Assembly: GCF_001661075.1 (NCBI RefSeq)
Contig: NZ_CP014870.1
Span: 3,182,501-3,246,500, forward strand
From: Pseudomonas silesiensis
Lineage (GTDB): Bacteria > Pseudomonadota > Gammaproteobacteria > Pseudomonadales > Pseudomonadaceae
DNA: 64,000 nt
Direction: 5' to 3'
The notes beneath the pieces are model-generated. The model had not been told where the DNA came from. It searched no databases and worked only from the letters and a program-made list of their open reading frames with translations. A program made the translations under genes and the position numbers. Shown here one piece after another: positions 53,705 to 62,371 of the stretch; position 1 is the first letter of the stretch, and each line of letters begins with the position of its first letter.

Positions 53705-54990
53705 CGCAATGACTCCGAAACTTGAAGATTGGGTAATTCGGCGGGAGCAAGGATCGATGGCTTCCTACCCGCAATCAAACCCTGGGGTCGCCAGATCATG
53801 ATGAAGACCATTGCAAGTCCGAACAGCAGCATCCGATACTCAGCAAACTCGCGTCCCAGCTCCGGGAGACCAACTAGTACAACGGCTGCGAGAAGCACGC
53901 CCAACTGACTTCCCATGCCACCCAGAACGACGATTGCAAGAATGATGGCGCTTTCTGTGAAAGTGAAGCTCTCGGGGCTTATGAATCCCTGTCTTGCGGC
54001 GAAGAAGCAACCCGCGAATCCCCCCAGCATCGCGCCCAGAGTGAAAGCAGTCAGTTTTACCGAGGTCGGGTTGATGCCAACAGCCTGGCAGGCAGTCTCA
54101 TCTTCGCGCAGTGCTTCCCAAGACCTACCGATAGGCAGTCGACGCAATCTTTCGGTCAGCAGAAAGGTAAGCGCTACCAGGCCGAGAATGATGTAGTAGA
54201 GCCACGCGATCCGATGGTCTGCGGAAAAGTCCAGGTGGAAGATATCTGCGAAGGTCATTGTTCCGTCTGGTACGCTCGCCACGAATGGATGGCCGAAGAA
54301 GGTAGGCCGTGCGATACCGGCAATACCGTTGGGGCCACCAGTGACATCGGTCAAGTTGATGAGGAAGATACGAATGATCTCACCAAATCCCAGTGTAACG
54401 ATCGCCAGGTAGTCCCCTCGCAGTCGCAATACAGGAAAGCCGAGCAAGAACCCGAGCGAGGCGGCAACCAGTCCACACAGTGGCAGTGCTGCCCAGAAGC
54501 TAATGCCGTAGTTGACCGAAAGGTAGCCAAACGTATATGCACCTGCTGCGTAGAAGGCGACGTAGCCCAAGTCGAGAAGGCCCGCCATGCCAACAACAAT
54601 GTTTAGCCCCCATCCCAACATTACGTAGATTAAAAACGTGGTCGCCAGGTCAAGTTCGTAGCGGCTCGTGAAAGGCAACAGCGGAAAAACAATCGCGACG
54701 ACGCCGACCATCAAAAACAGTCGTGGCGAAATATGCGCAATAAGCGCCGATTTGTTAGATGGCCTGCCTACGCTTGGTTTTACAGTGTGTCGATCCCGGA
54801 GGATTTGCAGGAGGCAATGACCGATGAAGACAATAATGGCCGGAACGATGACCCAAAGTGGCCGAATGTTTAAACCATTTTTGCCGCTGAGATCTTGCAG
54901 CTGCAGACCTGCTAAAGGTAAGGCGAGTAAGACCGTTATCAGCGCGGGGAGCAATGCGCTCTTTAGGGTATGGGTAATTGACTTTTTCAT
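53701..54990 (-). CDS. livM: LivM-type ABC permease
   Basis: The 429-residue permease has an extended N-terminus with two helices (residues 1-60) before the conserved core. The core runs from DLATTFLIYVMLGWGLNIVV and GMAGLLDLGYVAFYAAGAYT to the coupling region with EAxREDE (GRSWEALREDETACQAVGIN). The longer N-terminus is usual in gammaproteobacterial LivM. ATG 54990 follows GAGG. It is the partner of LivH. Confidence 0.93.
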   Translation of the reverse strand: MKKSITHTLKSALLPALITVLLALPLAGLQLQDLSGKNGLNIRPLWVIVPAIIVFIGHCLLQILRDRHTVKPSVGRPSNKSALIAHISPRLFLMVGVVAIVFPLLPFTSRYELDLATTFLIYVMLGWGLNIVVGMAGLLDLGYVAFYAAGAYTFGYLSVNYGISFWAALPLCGLVAASLGFLLGFPVLRLRGDYLAIVTLGFGEIIRIFLINLTDVTGGPNGIAGIARPTFFGHPFVASVPDGTMTFADIFHLDFSADHRIAWLYYIILGLVALTFLLTERLRRLPIGRSWEALREDETACQAVGINPTSVKLTAFTLGAMLGGFAGCFFAARQGFISPESFTFTESAIILAIVVLGGMGSQLGVLLAAVVLVGLPELGREFAEYRMLLFGLAMVFIMIWRPQGLIAGRKPSILAPAELPNLQVSESLR

Positions 54991-54997
54991 CTGAGCC

Positions 54998-55912
54998 TCA
55001 AACTTTTTCCATATGCGGACGGCCAAAAAGGCCTGTAGGCCGGATCGTCAGAACCAGAATAAGTACGGCAAACACCGACACGTCCTTGTAGGCGCCTGAC
55101 ACATAGCCGCCCCAATAGGCTTCGACCAACCCGATGAAGAGTCCCCCAACCATTGCCCCAGGAATGGAGCCAATACCGCCAAGAACTGCGGCTGTAAATG
55201 CTTTTACACCAGCCAGGAACCCGATGAAAAAGTCCACGGAGCCGTAGTACAGAGTTGTCATCAGTCCTGCGGCGGCAGCGAGTGCAGCACCCACCATAAA
55301 GGTGATCGAAATCGTCCGGCTCACGTTGATGCCTGTCATGCCAGCCATTTCCATGTCCTGCTCGCAAGCACGCTGGGAACGGCCAAAGCGTGTTTTTTCA
55401 ACAGCGTGGTACAGCAAGCCCATCAAGCAGAACGTCAGTATCACAATGCAGATTTGAATAAACGTGACCTGCACAGAGAAGCCTTCGGTCTCCCAGAGCG
55501 TGAAGCCACCCGACAGCATTTGAGGGAGCGAGCGGGTGCGTGCACCCTGGAGAACCTGCACATAGTTTTGCAGGAAAATAGACATGCCGATTGCTGAAAT
55601 CAGCGGTGCAAGTCGAAACGAACGACGCAATGGTCGATAGGCAATGCGCTCAACAGCCCAGCCGTAAACAGCAGTAAAAAGCACTGCAATCACCAACACC
55701 AGAAGAATTGCCAACGGTACCCAAGTAATCCCCACCAGACCCAGTGCGGTGAACGCGATCAAGGAGATGAAGGCACCAATCATATAAATTTCGCCGTGGG
55801 CGAAGTTAATCATTCCGACGATCCCGTAGACCATCGTGTATCCGAGTGCGACGAGTCCATAAATGGCGCCGAGTGTCAGGCCATTGATCGTCTGCTGTAG
55901 AAAGTAGCCCAT
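54998..55912 (-). CDS. livH: LivH-type ABC permease
   Basis: The 304-residue protein matches LivH over its length: MGYFLQQTINGLTLGAIYGL, then VALGYTMVYGIVGMINFAHG, CEQDMEMAGMTGINVSRTIS as coupling segment and TAAVLGGIGSIPGAMVGGLF near the end. It lies seven bases upstream of livM on the same strand. Confidence 0.94.
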   Translation of the reverse strand: MGYFLQQTINGLTLGAIYGLVALGYTMVYGIVGMINFAHGEIYMIGAFISLIAFTALGLVGITWVPLAILLVLVIAVLFTAVYGWAVERIAYRPLRRSFRLAPLISAIGMSIFLQNYVQVLQGARTRSLPQMLSGGFTLWETEGFSVQVTFIQICIVILTFCLMGLLYHAVEKTRFGRSQRACEQDMEMAGMTGINVSRTISITFMVGAALAAAAGLMTTLYYGSVDFFIGFLAGVKAFTAAVLGGIGSIPGAMVGGLFIGLVEAYWGGYVSGAYKDVSVFAVLILVLTIRPTGLFGRPHMEKV

Positions 55913-55984
55913 TACAAACTCCTGAACTAATTTTATCTATAGTCGGCATATGGCTAAGGGGCCATAAGCCGATAGTAACTAATC

Positions 55985-57088
55985 TTAGATTAGTGGTTTG
56001 TACTTGCCGCCTTCCCACGTGTAGATGATGAAAGGTTCGGTGCTAGGATCGCCTTTCTTGTCAAACTTCATTTCGCCAAGAACAGTATTGAATGTTCCGC
56101 TATGCAGTGCTTTGGATACTTTGTTGCCGTCGAAGGACTTCGCGTCCTCGGCGGCTTTGGCATAGGCCTGGATAGCAGCGTAAGTGTAGAGGGTATAACC
56201 TTCTGGTTCATAACCACTGTCGCGGAATTTCTTTACAATATCAGCGGCCTTTGGGTTGTTACGTGGATCGGGATAGAACGTAAACAGGAAGCCATCCCCG
56301 GCAGCACCGGCAATAGAAGCGAACTCTGACGAGGCCATGCCGTCACCGCCCATGAAAGTTGCCTTGAGGCCTTGTTCACGTGCCTGCCTAACCAAAAGGC
56401 CGCCTTCAGCGAAGTAACCACCGAAGAAGACCAGATCGACGTTTGCGAATTTGAGTTTAGAGATGAGCGTCGAAAAGTCTTTCTCGCCTTGAGTCAGGCT
56501 GTCAAAAACCACTTCCTGCACGCCCGCGGCATTGAGTCCTGCTTTTACGTTATCAGCCAAACCACGACCGTAGGTGGATTTGTCATTGATGATAGCGATC
56601 TTGGTGCCAAGCTTTTGTTTAATAATTGCGTTATAGGCAACCACTGCCGACAGATCGTCACGTCCAGAAGTGCGAAACACATTCGCGAGGCCACGTTCGG
56701 TGATGGTGGGGCTGCTTGCGGCTGAAGCAATCATTGGAATGCCGGCGTCAGCATAGATTTCTGACGCGGGAATTGCAGAAGACGAACAGAAGTGACCAAT
56801 AACGACAGCGGGTTTCTGAGCTGCAAATTTATTGGCGACCGCAACCGCTTGCTTAGGATCACAAGCGTCATCCTGAATATCCAAAACAACTTTATTACCG
56901 TTCACGCCACCCGCAGCATTAATAACTTCTGTTGCAGCTTTAGCACCATGAATGATCTGGTCATAAAATGCGGCATATTGGCCCGTTGCCGGCCCCGCGA
57001 CACCTACGACAACATCGTTGGCTTGAACCAACGAAGTGTTGAGTGCCAGGAGTACGATAGAGACTGTGAGAATTCGCTGGATTTTCAT
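55985..57088 (-). CDS. Branched-chain-type ABC transporter substrate-binding protein
   Basis: The 367-residue periplasmic protein has a signal peptide (KIQRILTVSIVLLALNTSLV, cleaved after QA). The LivJ/LivK core follows: VVVGVAGPATGQYAAFYDQI, then IQDDACDPKQAVAVANKFA, VIGHFCSSSAIPASEIYADA and AIINDKSTYGRGLADNVKAG. LivK-fold proteins bind branched amino acids but also aromatic acids, amides or urea. The adjacent CoA ligase and hydratase suggest a carboxylic acid ligand rather than leucine. Confidence 0.93.
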   Translation of the reverse strand: MKIQRILTVSIVLLALNTSLVQANDVVVGVAGPATGQYAAFYDQIIHGAKAATEVINAAGGVNGNKVVLDIQDDACDPKQAVAVANKFAAQKPAVVIGHFCSSSAIPASEIYADAGIPMIASAASSPTITERGLANVFRTSGRDDLSAVVAYNAIIKQKLGTKIAIINDKSTYGRGLADNVKAGLNAAGVQEVVFDSLTQGEKDFSTLISKLKFANVDLVFFGGYFAEGGLLVRQAREQGLKATFMGGDGMASSEFASIAGAAGDGFLFTFYPDPRNNPKAADIVKKFRDSGYEPEGYTLYTYAAIQAYAKAAEDAKSFDGNKVSKALHSGTFNTVLGEMKFDKKGDPSTEPFIIYTWEGGKYKPLI

Positions 57089-57135
57089 CTTACTGTTTCC
57101 CTTTTTATTATTAGCATTGTTGTATCGTTAGGGTT

Positions 57136-57897
57136 TTATTTTTTTCGACTAATGAATCCCGCAACACGTTCTGCGGCACCAGGCTGACTGAACGCCTCTA
57201 TGGTTACTTCCTCCTCAAACTTAACGGCCTGCCACAATGCAGAACCCAGGTCTTTGTTAATGAGTTTTTTCAGGCGCGAAACAGAAAAGCGGGACTTTGT
57301 GGCGATTTTGGTCGCCAAGCCGAAAGCGGTGTCTTGCAACTCTTCAAGAGAGACAACACGATTCACTAGACCAAGTTGCAGAAGGCGATCGGCAGTCTGG
57401 CGTTCACCGAGCAAAAGAAGCTCCATGGCACGTTGATAACCGATTGACTGTGGCAGGAGGTGGGTGACGCCACCTGTAACGAACTGTCCCCAGTCCATTT
57501 CCGGGAAATAAGCAACGAGATTGTCGGCGGCTACTACAATGTCGCAGTTCAGCAGCCACTCAAAGCCACCACCAACGGCAAAACCATGAATCGCACCAAC
57601 GATGGGTTTGTCACTGCCCATCATCAAATGAGTGATTTCTTGAATCGCGGTAATATGAGCTTTGATCGACGCTTCATTCGTGCTTTGAATGCCAAATTCT
57701 TTCAGGTCATCGCCTGAACAGAAAGCACGACCTTCACCTCGAACTACAATGACGGAGCATTCATCGTCAGCCACAGCGTCTTTCAAGGACTGTGAGAATG
57801 CAGCCAGAAGATCTCCACTAATAGCGTTCAGGCGTTCTGGTCGGTTCAGAGTTACGACGCCGATTTCACACTGACGCTCATAAAGTGCGTAGCTCAT
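57136..57897 (-). CDS. Enoyl-CoA hydratase/isomerase family protein
   Basis: The product of about 253 residues has the crotonase oxyanion-hole motifs AFCSGDDLKEFGIQ (near 62) and IHGFAVGGGFEWLLNCDIVV (near 105-124). Both catalytic glutamates seem present: one in GGGFEW, one in AYFPEMDWGQFVTGG. A true hydratase is therefore plausible. ATG 57897 is favoured because GAGAGGAA sits seven bases upstream. The earlier ATG 57903 overlaps the ligase stop as ATGA but lies too close to that site. It should act on the CoA ester formed by the ligase upstream. Confidence 0.9.
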   Translation of the reverse strand: MSYALYERQCEIGVVTLNRPERLNAISGDLLAAFSQSLKDAVADDECSVIVVRGEGRAFCSGDDLKEFGIQSTNEASIKAHITAIQEITHLMMGSDKPIVGAIHGFAVGGGFEWLLNCDIVVAADNLVAYFPEMDWGQFVTGGVTHLLPQSIGYQRAMELLLLGERQTADRLLQLGLVNRVVSLEELQDTAFGLATKIATKSRFSVSRLKKLINKDLGSALWQAVKFEEEVTIEAFSQPGAAERVAGFISRKK

Positions 57898-57899
57898 CT

Positions 57900-59210
57900 T
57901 CATTTCCTCTCAATCAGAGCTGTCTTGCCATCGGTGCGAGGAAGACTGTCAATCGGCAGCATCGTCACGTCAGCTGTCGCGCCGGCAAAAGTCCGGATCG
58001 CTGTTTCAAGCGCAGTTCGCGCGTACTCGTAAGCTTCCTCGCCCAAGCCCGCAGCGGCTTCTGCTCGCACTCGTATGCGATCCCACGGGCCCGCGCCTTC
58101 CAGGACGATTCGGAACTGACCGGAGGACAGATCCGGTCTGCTGAAAATGGCTTTTTGGACTGCACTTGGGAATATGTTGATCCCGCGGACGTTGAACATG
58201 TCGTCGGTACGACCGGTTACCCGGAAACGGAAGCCGGTACGGCCACACTCGCAAGGGCCGGTGCCGGTGACAGAGATCACGTCACGGGTCTTGAAGCGAA
58301 CCAGCGGCTGGCATTCTTTCGCCAAGTGGGTGCAGACGAGTTCACCCGTGGTGCCTTCCTGGATCGACTGGCTGCGATTCTGTGCATCGAGAATTTCAAT
58401 AAACAACGCGTCTGCGCCGTGGAAATGCAAGTCGTTGGAGTAATCACACTGGCTCGCGAAGTTACTCAAAACTTCGGACATGCCATAGTTGGCATTTCGC
58501 ACGCTGAAGCCCCAGATGTCTTCCATCGAAGTCCGGAACTCAAGGTTATCCAAGCCTGCTTCGCCGCCAAACAAACCGAGGCGCAGCTTGAGATCTCGTG
58601 GGTTTTTACCCTCAGCGCGCAGAAGCTTTTCAAGCAGCGCTGGATAAGACGGCGTGCACGAAATCGCAGTGACCCCAAGATCGGTAATCGTATCGAGCAG
58701 AAGTTTTGTATTGCCTACGCCGAATGGAACGACAGCTGCGCCTGCTTCTTCAAGCGTCATGTGATCTGTAACACCGCCTGTCCATTGGCAGTAATTAAGG
58801 CAATGAACGACGCGGTCTGTGGAGCGAAGCCCAGCGGAAAACTGAGCACGACCACCCACCACAGCGATAAGATCAACGTCACGCCTGCTGTTGGCAAGTT
58901 GCAGCGGCCGGCCAGTTGTGCCCGAGGTGCGATGCACGCGTACAACTTTTTCGTTGCCGCAGGCGATGTAGGTGCCAAATGGATAGCTTTCTTCCTGGCT
59001 GCGTCGTACTTCCTCTTTCTCGGTGAAAGGAAGGGCTTCAAGATCATGGAGGGTGATATTCCGATCATCAGCCACGCCAAGCTTTTCTTTGTAAAAAGCA
59101 GAGGTGCTACGCACATAACCCCATTGTTGCTCCCAAAGTTTTTCCTGAAGATCGCGGATTTCTTTTTCTGGAAGTGTTTCGAATTCTGGGTGCAGTAAAT
59201 CGAACTTCAT
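57900..59210 (-). CDS. Phenylacetate-CoA ligase (PaaK) family enzyme
   Basis: The 436-residue adenylate-forming enzyme has the PaaK-type loop RVHRTSGTTGRPLQLANSRR near 92-111, NANYGMSEVLSNFASQC around 240, the hinge segment VRFKTRDVISVTGTGPCECG and RFRVTGRTDDMFNVRGINIF, and a C-terminal lysine in RTDGKTALIERK. Phenylacetate itself is not implied: paaABCDE genes are absent. It should make an acyl-CoA from the imported acid. It is 14 bases downstream of the thioesterase and overlaps the hydratase gene. Confidence 0.92.
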   Translation of the reverse strand: MKFDLLHPEFETLPEKEIRDLQEKLWEQQWGYVRSTSAFYKEKLGVADDRNITLHDLEALPFTEKEEVRRSQEESYPFGTYIACGNEKVVRVHRTSGTTGRPLQLANSRRDVDLIAVVGGRAQFSAGLRSTDRVVHCLNYCQWTGGVTDHMTLEEAGAAVVPFGVGNTKLLLDTITDLGVTAISCTPSYPALLEKLLRAEGKNPRDLKLRLGLFGGEAGLDNLEFRTSMEDIWGFSVRNANYGMSEVLSNFASQCDYSNDLHFHGADALFIEILDAQNRSQSIQEGTTGELVCTHLAKECQPLVRFKTRDVISVTGTGPCECGRTGFRFRVTGRTDDMFNVRGINIFPSAVQKAIFSRPDLSSGQFRIVLEGAGPWDRIRVRAEAAAGLGEEAYEYARTALETAIRTFAGATADVTMLPIDSLPRTDGKTALIERK

Positions 59211-59224
59211 GAAAGTTTCCTTTT

Positions 59225-59635
59225 TTAAAGAGGTGCAGAACTACGCGAAGCGGCGCGCTTTTCAATGGCTGACAGATCAACAATGGCTCGTGCATGCTTG
59301 CCTCGACCAACCGATCCAGCTGGGTCTTCCGACCAAACTTCGAACCAGTACAGTTTTCCTTCTTGCCCAACGAATCGTGCATGAGAGCGAAGGGTTGAAC
59401 CCACAGGAGTAGGCGCTAAGTGCTCAATGTCCACCGATACGCCGACGGACACTTTTCCTTCGGTCAGAAGTGGAACTAGCAATGCTGCGCAAACTCGCTC
59501 AAGCTCGCTCACCAGAAATGGCGTGCTCAGTACAGCGGGGTAGCTCTCTCCCGGGCGGGTCGCAAATGAGTTGGCTGTCATACTCAGAGTGACGGGAGTA
59601 TCCACGTAATGGGTTGAATCGGTTTCAATATTCAT
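59225..59635 (-). CDS. FlK-like hotdog thioesterase
   Basis: The 136-residue protein matches the fluoroacetyl-CoA thioesterase (FlK) group. Thr38, Glu46 and His72 have the same spacing (8 and 26 residues) as the FlK catalytic set Thr42, Glu50 and His76, in STPFLVSELERVC and VDIEHLAPTPVGSTL. The GxGKHARAIVDL end is also family-like. FlK protects Streptomyces cattleya by cleaving fluoroacetyl-CoA; most relatives are untested and may clear dead-end CoA esters. It is the first gene of the operon, 33 bases after the sigma-54 promoter. Confidence 0.85.
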   Translation of the reverse strand: MNIETDSTHYVDTPVTLSMTANSFATRPGESYPAVLSTPFLVSELERVCAALLVPLLTEGKVSVGVSVDIEHLAPTPVGSTLRSHARFVGQEGKLYWFEVWSEDPAGSVGRGKHARAIVDLSAIEKRAASRSSAPL

Positions 59636-59667
59636 GAATCACCTCATTGTTTTTGTTATTAACTAAT

Positions 59668-59683
59668 AGCAAGGAAAATGCCA
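59668..59683 (-). promoter_or_regulatory. Sigma-54 promoter of the thioesterase-ligase-Liv operon
   Basis: On the minus strand TGGCATTTTCCTTGCT has GG and GC at the correct -24/-12 spacing and 14 of 16 consensus-like positions. It sits 33 bases before the thioesterase ATG. Confidence 0.85.
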
Positions 59684-59755
59684 GTTTGAGGTGTGTCTAT
59701 AACATGCTGAAAACATTGATTTTTTAATGAGAGGCGTTAGAAAAAGTTGCGGCTT

Positions 59756-59803
59756 GTAAATATTAAATACGTTAAATTAATTTACAGTGTAAAATTAATT
59801 TGC
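59756..59803. promoter_or_regulatory. Paired palindromes, candidate upstream activator sites of the operon
   Basis: GTTAAATTAATTTAC (59771-59785) and GTAAAATTAATTTGC (59789-59803) start 18 bases apart, as does the pair at 48860/48878. A weaker third copy, GTAAATATTAAATAC, lies at 59756-59770. They stand about 70-120 bases upstream of the -24 element. Confidence 0.75.
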
Positions 59804-59846
59804 GTTTAATCTCCCGCTGTTTCGCGTTTTTTTCGTCATTGTAAAG

Positions 59847-60240
59847 TTGGTCGCACTCGATTCATTGTATGCGTGCGGACATACCTGGATGATCGCCCAG
59901 AGGCAGCTTGTGCCTGAGGGATCGGCCATCGCCAAGGCGTTGGATTACCGCCTCAAACGCTGGATAGCGTTGACGCGCTATCTCGATAACGGCGCTGTGC
60001 CCCTCGATAATAACTTGTGCGAGAATCAAATCCGGCCGTGGGCTCCTGGGGGCTCGAACTGGCTATTCGCGGGCTCGTTACGCAGCGGTAAACGTGCGGC
60101 GGCGATCATGAGTTTGATCCAGTCCGCGCGGCTCAACGGCATGATCCCTATGCTTGTTTGAAGGATGTTCTTACACGCCTGCCGACGCAGCGGGCGAGTG
60201 AGATTTCCGAGCTGTTGCCGCACAGGTGGGCGTCCGTTTA
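59847..60240 (+). pseudogene. IS66-family transposase (TnpC) C-terminal remnant
   Basis: The frame reads AIAKALDYRLKRWIALTRYL, then PLDNNLCENQIRPWAPGGSN and LFAGSLRSGKRAAAIMSLIQ, the last third of IS66 TnpC. A single-base loss near 60150 shifts the final part (DPYACLKDVLTRLPTQRASE) to another frame. Terminal inverted repeats and tnpA/tnpB are missing. It resembles the remnant at 1739-1935. Confidence 0.88.
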
Positions 60241-60754
60241 ATCACGCCAGGTGTATTGGGCGGACGCTTACGCTGAGGCTTTTCCTTTGCACGCCACTTT
60301 CCAGGGGGCATACCAAATTTCCTTGAGAATATTTTAGTGAAATGGGGTTGATCAGCAAAGCCGCACTCCATACCTACTTGAGTAATAGAAAAGTCGGTTT
60401 GCTCAAGAAGTTCTTTGGCTCGGGTTAATCTCGCAAGCTGAAACCAATCACGTGGGGAGTGGCCCGTAGCTTTCTTGAAAGCTCGGGAGAAATGACTTCG
60501 TGACAAGGAACACTCTTTGGCTACGACCGAAATCGGAATGCCACATCAAGGTTTGCAATCATGATTTCTTTTGCTTTTCGCTCCTGCCAGTGGCTTAGTC
60601 TGGCCCGCTCGTTATTGGTTGCCAGTCGCAGATAGGGGGCTGCGATCGTCATGATCTGCTCAGCGCCAAACCCAAGAGCATCGATAACAAAGGGTATCGG
60701 GTTGCCACCACCCTGGCCGGGCTTGAAGACTTCTACAGCGTCCTCGTCGCTCAT
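60171..60754 (-). pseudogene. AraC-family regulator, frameshifted
   Basis: The first frame (ATG 60754: MSDEDAVEVFKPGQGGGNPI, later LSHWQERKAKEIMIANLDV) stops early. The AraC HTH pair continues in another frame (LSRSHFSRAFKKATGHSPRD, then ITQVGMECGFADQPHFTKIF). Loss of one base around 60540 (GTGGCATTCCG) explains it. The last 25 codons run into the IS66 remnant in reverse, so the natural C-terminus may also be replaced. Confidence 0.78.
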
Positions 60755-60853
60755 TGTGACCTCTAAATGTAGGAAACGAGGTCTATTGTGGCTGGCATCA
60801 ATTTGTCGAAAGCGCTTGATCGGGCCGTACATCCGCCCGTTTGGGCCAGATCG

Positions 60854-61005
60854 CTATCGGGTTCTGCGTAGCTCGCTTGGAGTGAGATTCAGGTAGCGCT
60901 TAAACAGTCGGGCAAGATAAGAAGGGGAGTCCAGACCTACCGCCAGGCTGACTTCAAGGATCGATAGTGAAGTGCATGAGACTAGCCTGGCGGCTGTTTC
61001 CACTC
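60854..61005 (-). pseudogene. AraC-family C-terminal HTH remnant
   Basis: The leftward frame VETAARLVSCTSLSILEVSL, AVGLDSPSYLARLFKRYLNL, TPSELRRTR ending at TAG is the second helix-turn-helix of an AraC/GlxA-type regulator. The upstream sensor domain is absent. Confidence 0.7.
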
Positions 61006-61173
61006 CTTGATTTTCAGTGCCGTCAAAACCTATGCAAATTTAATCGCTGCGTACAAGAATCGCGGCCAGTCATCCGATTTGGAAATCTCTCTCGCAATGA
61101 CACGTTGCGTCATCACGCCTGTGGTCTATGGTGTGTTTCTGGATGTAAGACTAAAGACGTAGGAGGGCGAAGC

Positions 61174-61464
61174 ATGCGAATTCGCGGGGATGTGTTTTGG
61201 CAATGGGCTGATCCGGCGCTTCACCATCGAACACACGACGAAACGTTAGACGACGGAACCGTCATTGATGTCCAAGTGAGGCTGTCGCCCTTGGGAAACA
61301 CGCAGATGTTCATTGGAGTGTATGCAGCGAGCGGCATGGCTTTGCATGAAGAGGCGCTTGATTCCAGGCCAGGTGAATCAATGACTCGTGCCTTAGCATG
61401 GGGCGTGGGATGTGCAAGGCGACTCGCGATTGGTCTTAAACCTGCTGAAAGGCATGTTGCCTAG
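61174..61464 (+). CDS. Conserved small hypothetical protein
   Basis: The 96-residue protein (MRIRGDVFWQWADPALHHRT at the start, ESMTRALAWGVGCARRLAIG near the end) is preceded by a strong AGGAGG eight bases before the ATG. It resembles uncharacterised Pseudomonas proteins of the same size that I have seen without a function. The fold looks like alternating beta strands followed by a helix. No signal or membrane segment is present. Confidence 0.6.
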   Translation: MRIRGDVFWQWADPALHHRTHDETLDDGTVIDVQVRLSPLGNTQMFIGVYAASGMALHEEALDSRPGESMTRALAWGVGCARRLAIGLKPAERHVA

Positions 61465-62064
61465 ACTTATCTCTGCAGCTTGGTAGGAGGGGGCGCCACA
61501 TAAAGTATCTATTCAACCTGCTTGATCCACAAGTTGGCCGCCGTTGTGCTCCAGCTGTTGAGTCCAAAGCCGGCAGCCGTAAGCCGCGCCAATTAAAGTC
61601 TACAAAAACCTCACACCGGCGAAGTCGTCGAAACCAAAAGTGGCCATCAACTGTAACAACACGAAACCTACTTCCCAGGCTAGCCAGTCATCCTGATGAT
61701 TCAGTGCTGATGCGGACGGCCAGTGGGATCTTCTATTTGAATGACCCGATCGGTCACAAGTCGCTGATCGATCTGGCCATCAGCGGTGAATCCCATCATC
61801 AGCCAGGATAACCAGCTGCCACGTATCGTTGAAATGAAAATACGGGCCCGTCACTGGCGAAATCTAAACCAATAGGATGATCAAAATGGCCAGAGACGCT
61901 GTTGACGACTTTCCGGGATATACTCCTGACACTTGATTTAACTTATGGGCCATGTCATATGTTCATAGGCAGGTCGTTAATATGTTCTGCTACAGGTCCG
62001 ACGGCTGATGGCGTGGAAATGTTCATCGGTCCAAGTTCATGGAAACCGGGCTGCAGCTTCAGGA
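61465..62064. other. Region without an identified gene
   Basis: About 600 bases hold only short open frames on both strands with no recognisable products or ribosome sites. Since decayed genes lie on both sides, this is probably degraded coding sequence. Confidence 0.45.
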
Positions 62065-62190
62065 CTGTCCGGCCAGCAAACCACTGTGGGCGAGCACTTC
62101 GGTGCGATCAATGCGGCAAACATGCGTCGTGCCCATACGCTGTTCGAAAGCGGCAAAGCCCGGGGCAAGATCGTTCTCGAAGGGTTCTGA
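62065..62190 (+). pseudogene. Zinc-type alcohol dehydrogenase/quinone reductase tail
   Basis: The last 41 codons of a frame read EHFGAINAANMRRAHTLFES then GKARGKIVLEGF and stop. This is the C-terminal signature of MDR-family oxidoreductases. The upstream catalytic and NADP domains are not found in any frame. Confidence 0.6.
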
Positions 62191-62371
62191 TTTCACTCAT
62201 CGGGTGAGGGCGGTTGCGCGTATTTCGATGCATTGGTATCAGCGCTTCACCGCCACGGCAAATGACCTGCTCGAAGAGCCGTTGCAACCGATATTCCTTG
62301 CTCAGGTATCGGCCTGATGATTCAACCTGTTGAACCGCACCACCTCGGCCGGCATGGCGGCGGCCGGCGTA

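Noticed and set aside
57885..59198. A 437-codon plus-strand frame
   Set aside because: It is the complement of the CoA ligase gene, which has clear motifs; the antisense product has none.
61902..62317. Overlapping short plus-strand genes
   Set aside because: Only the frame ending at 62190 shows family similarity (a dehydrogenase tail); the others are its shadows.
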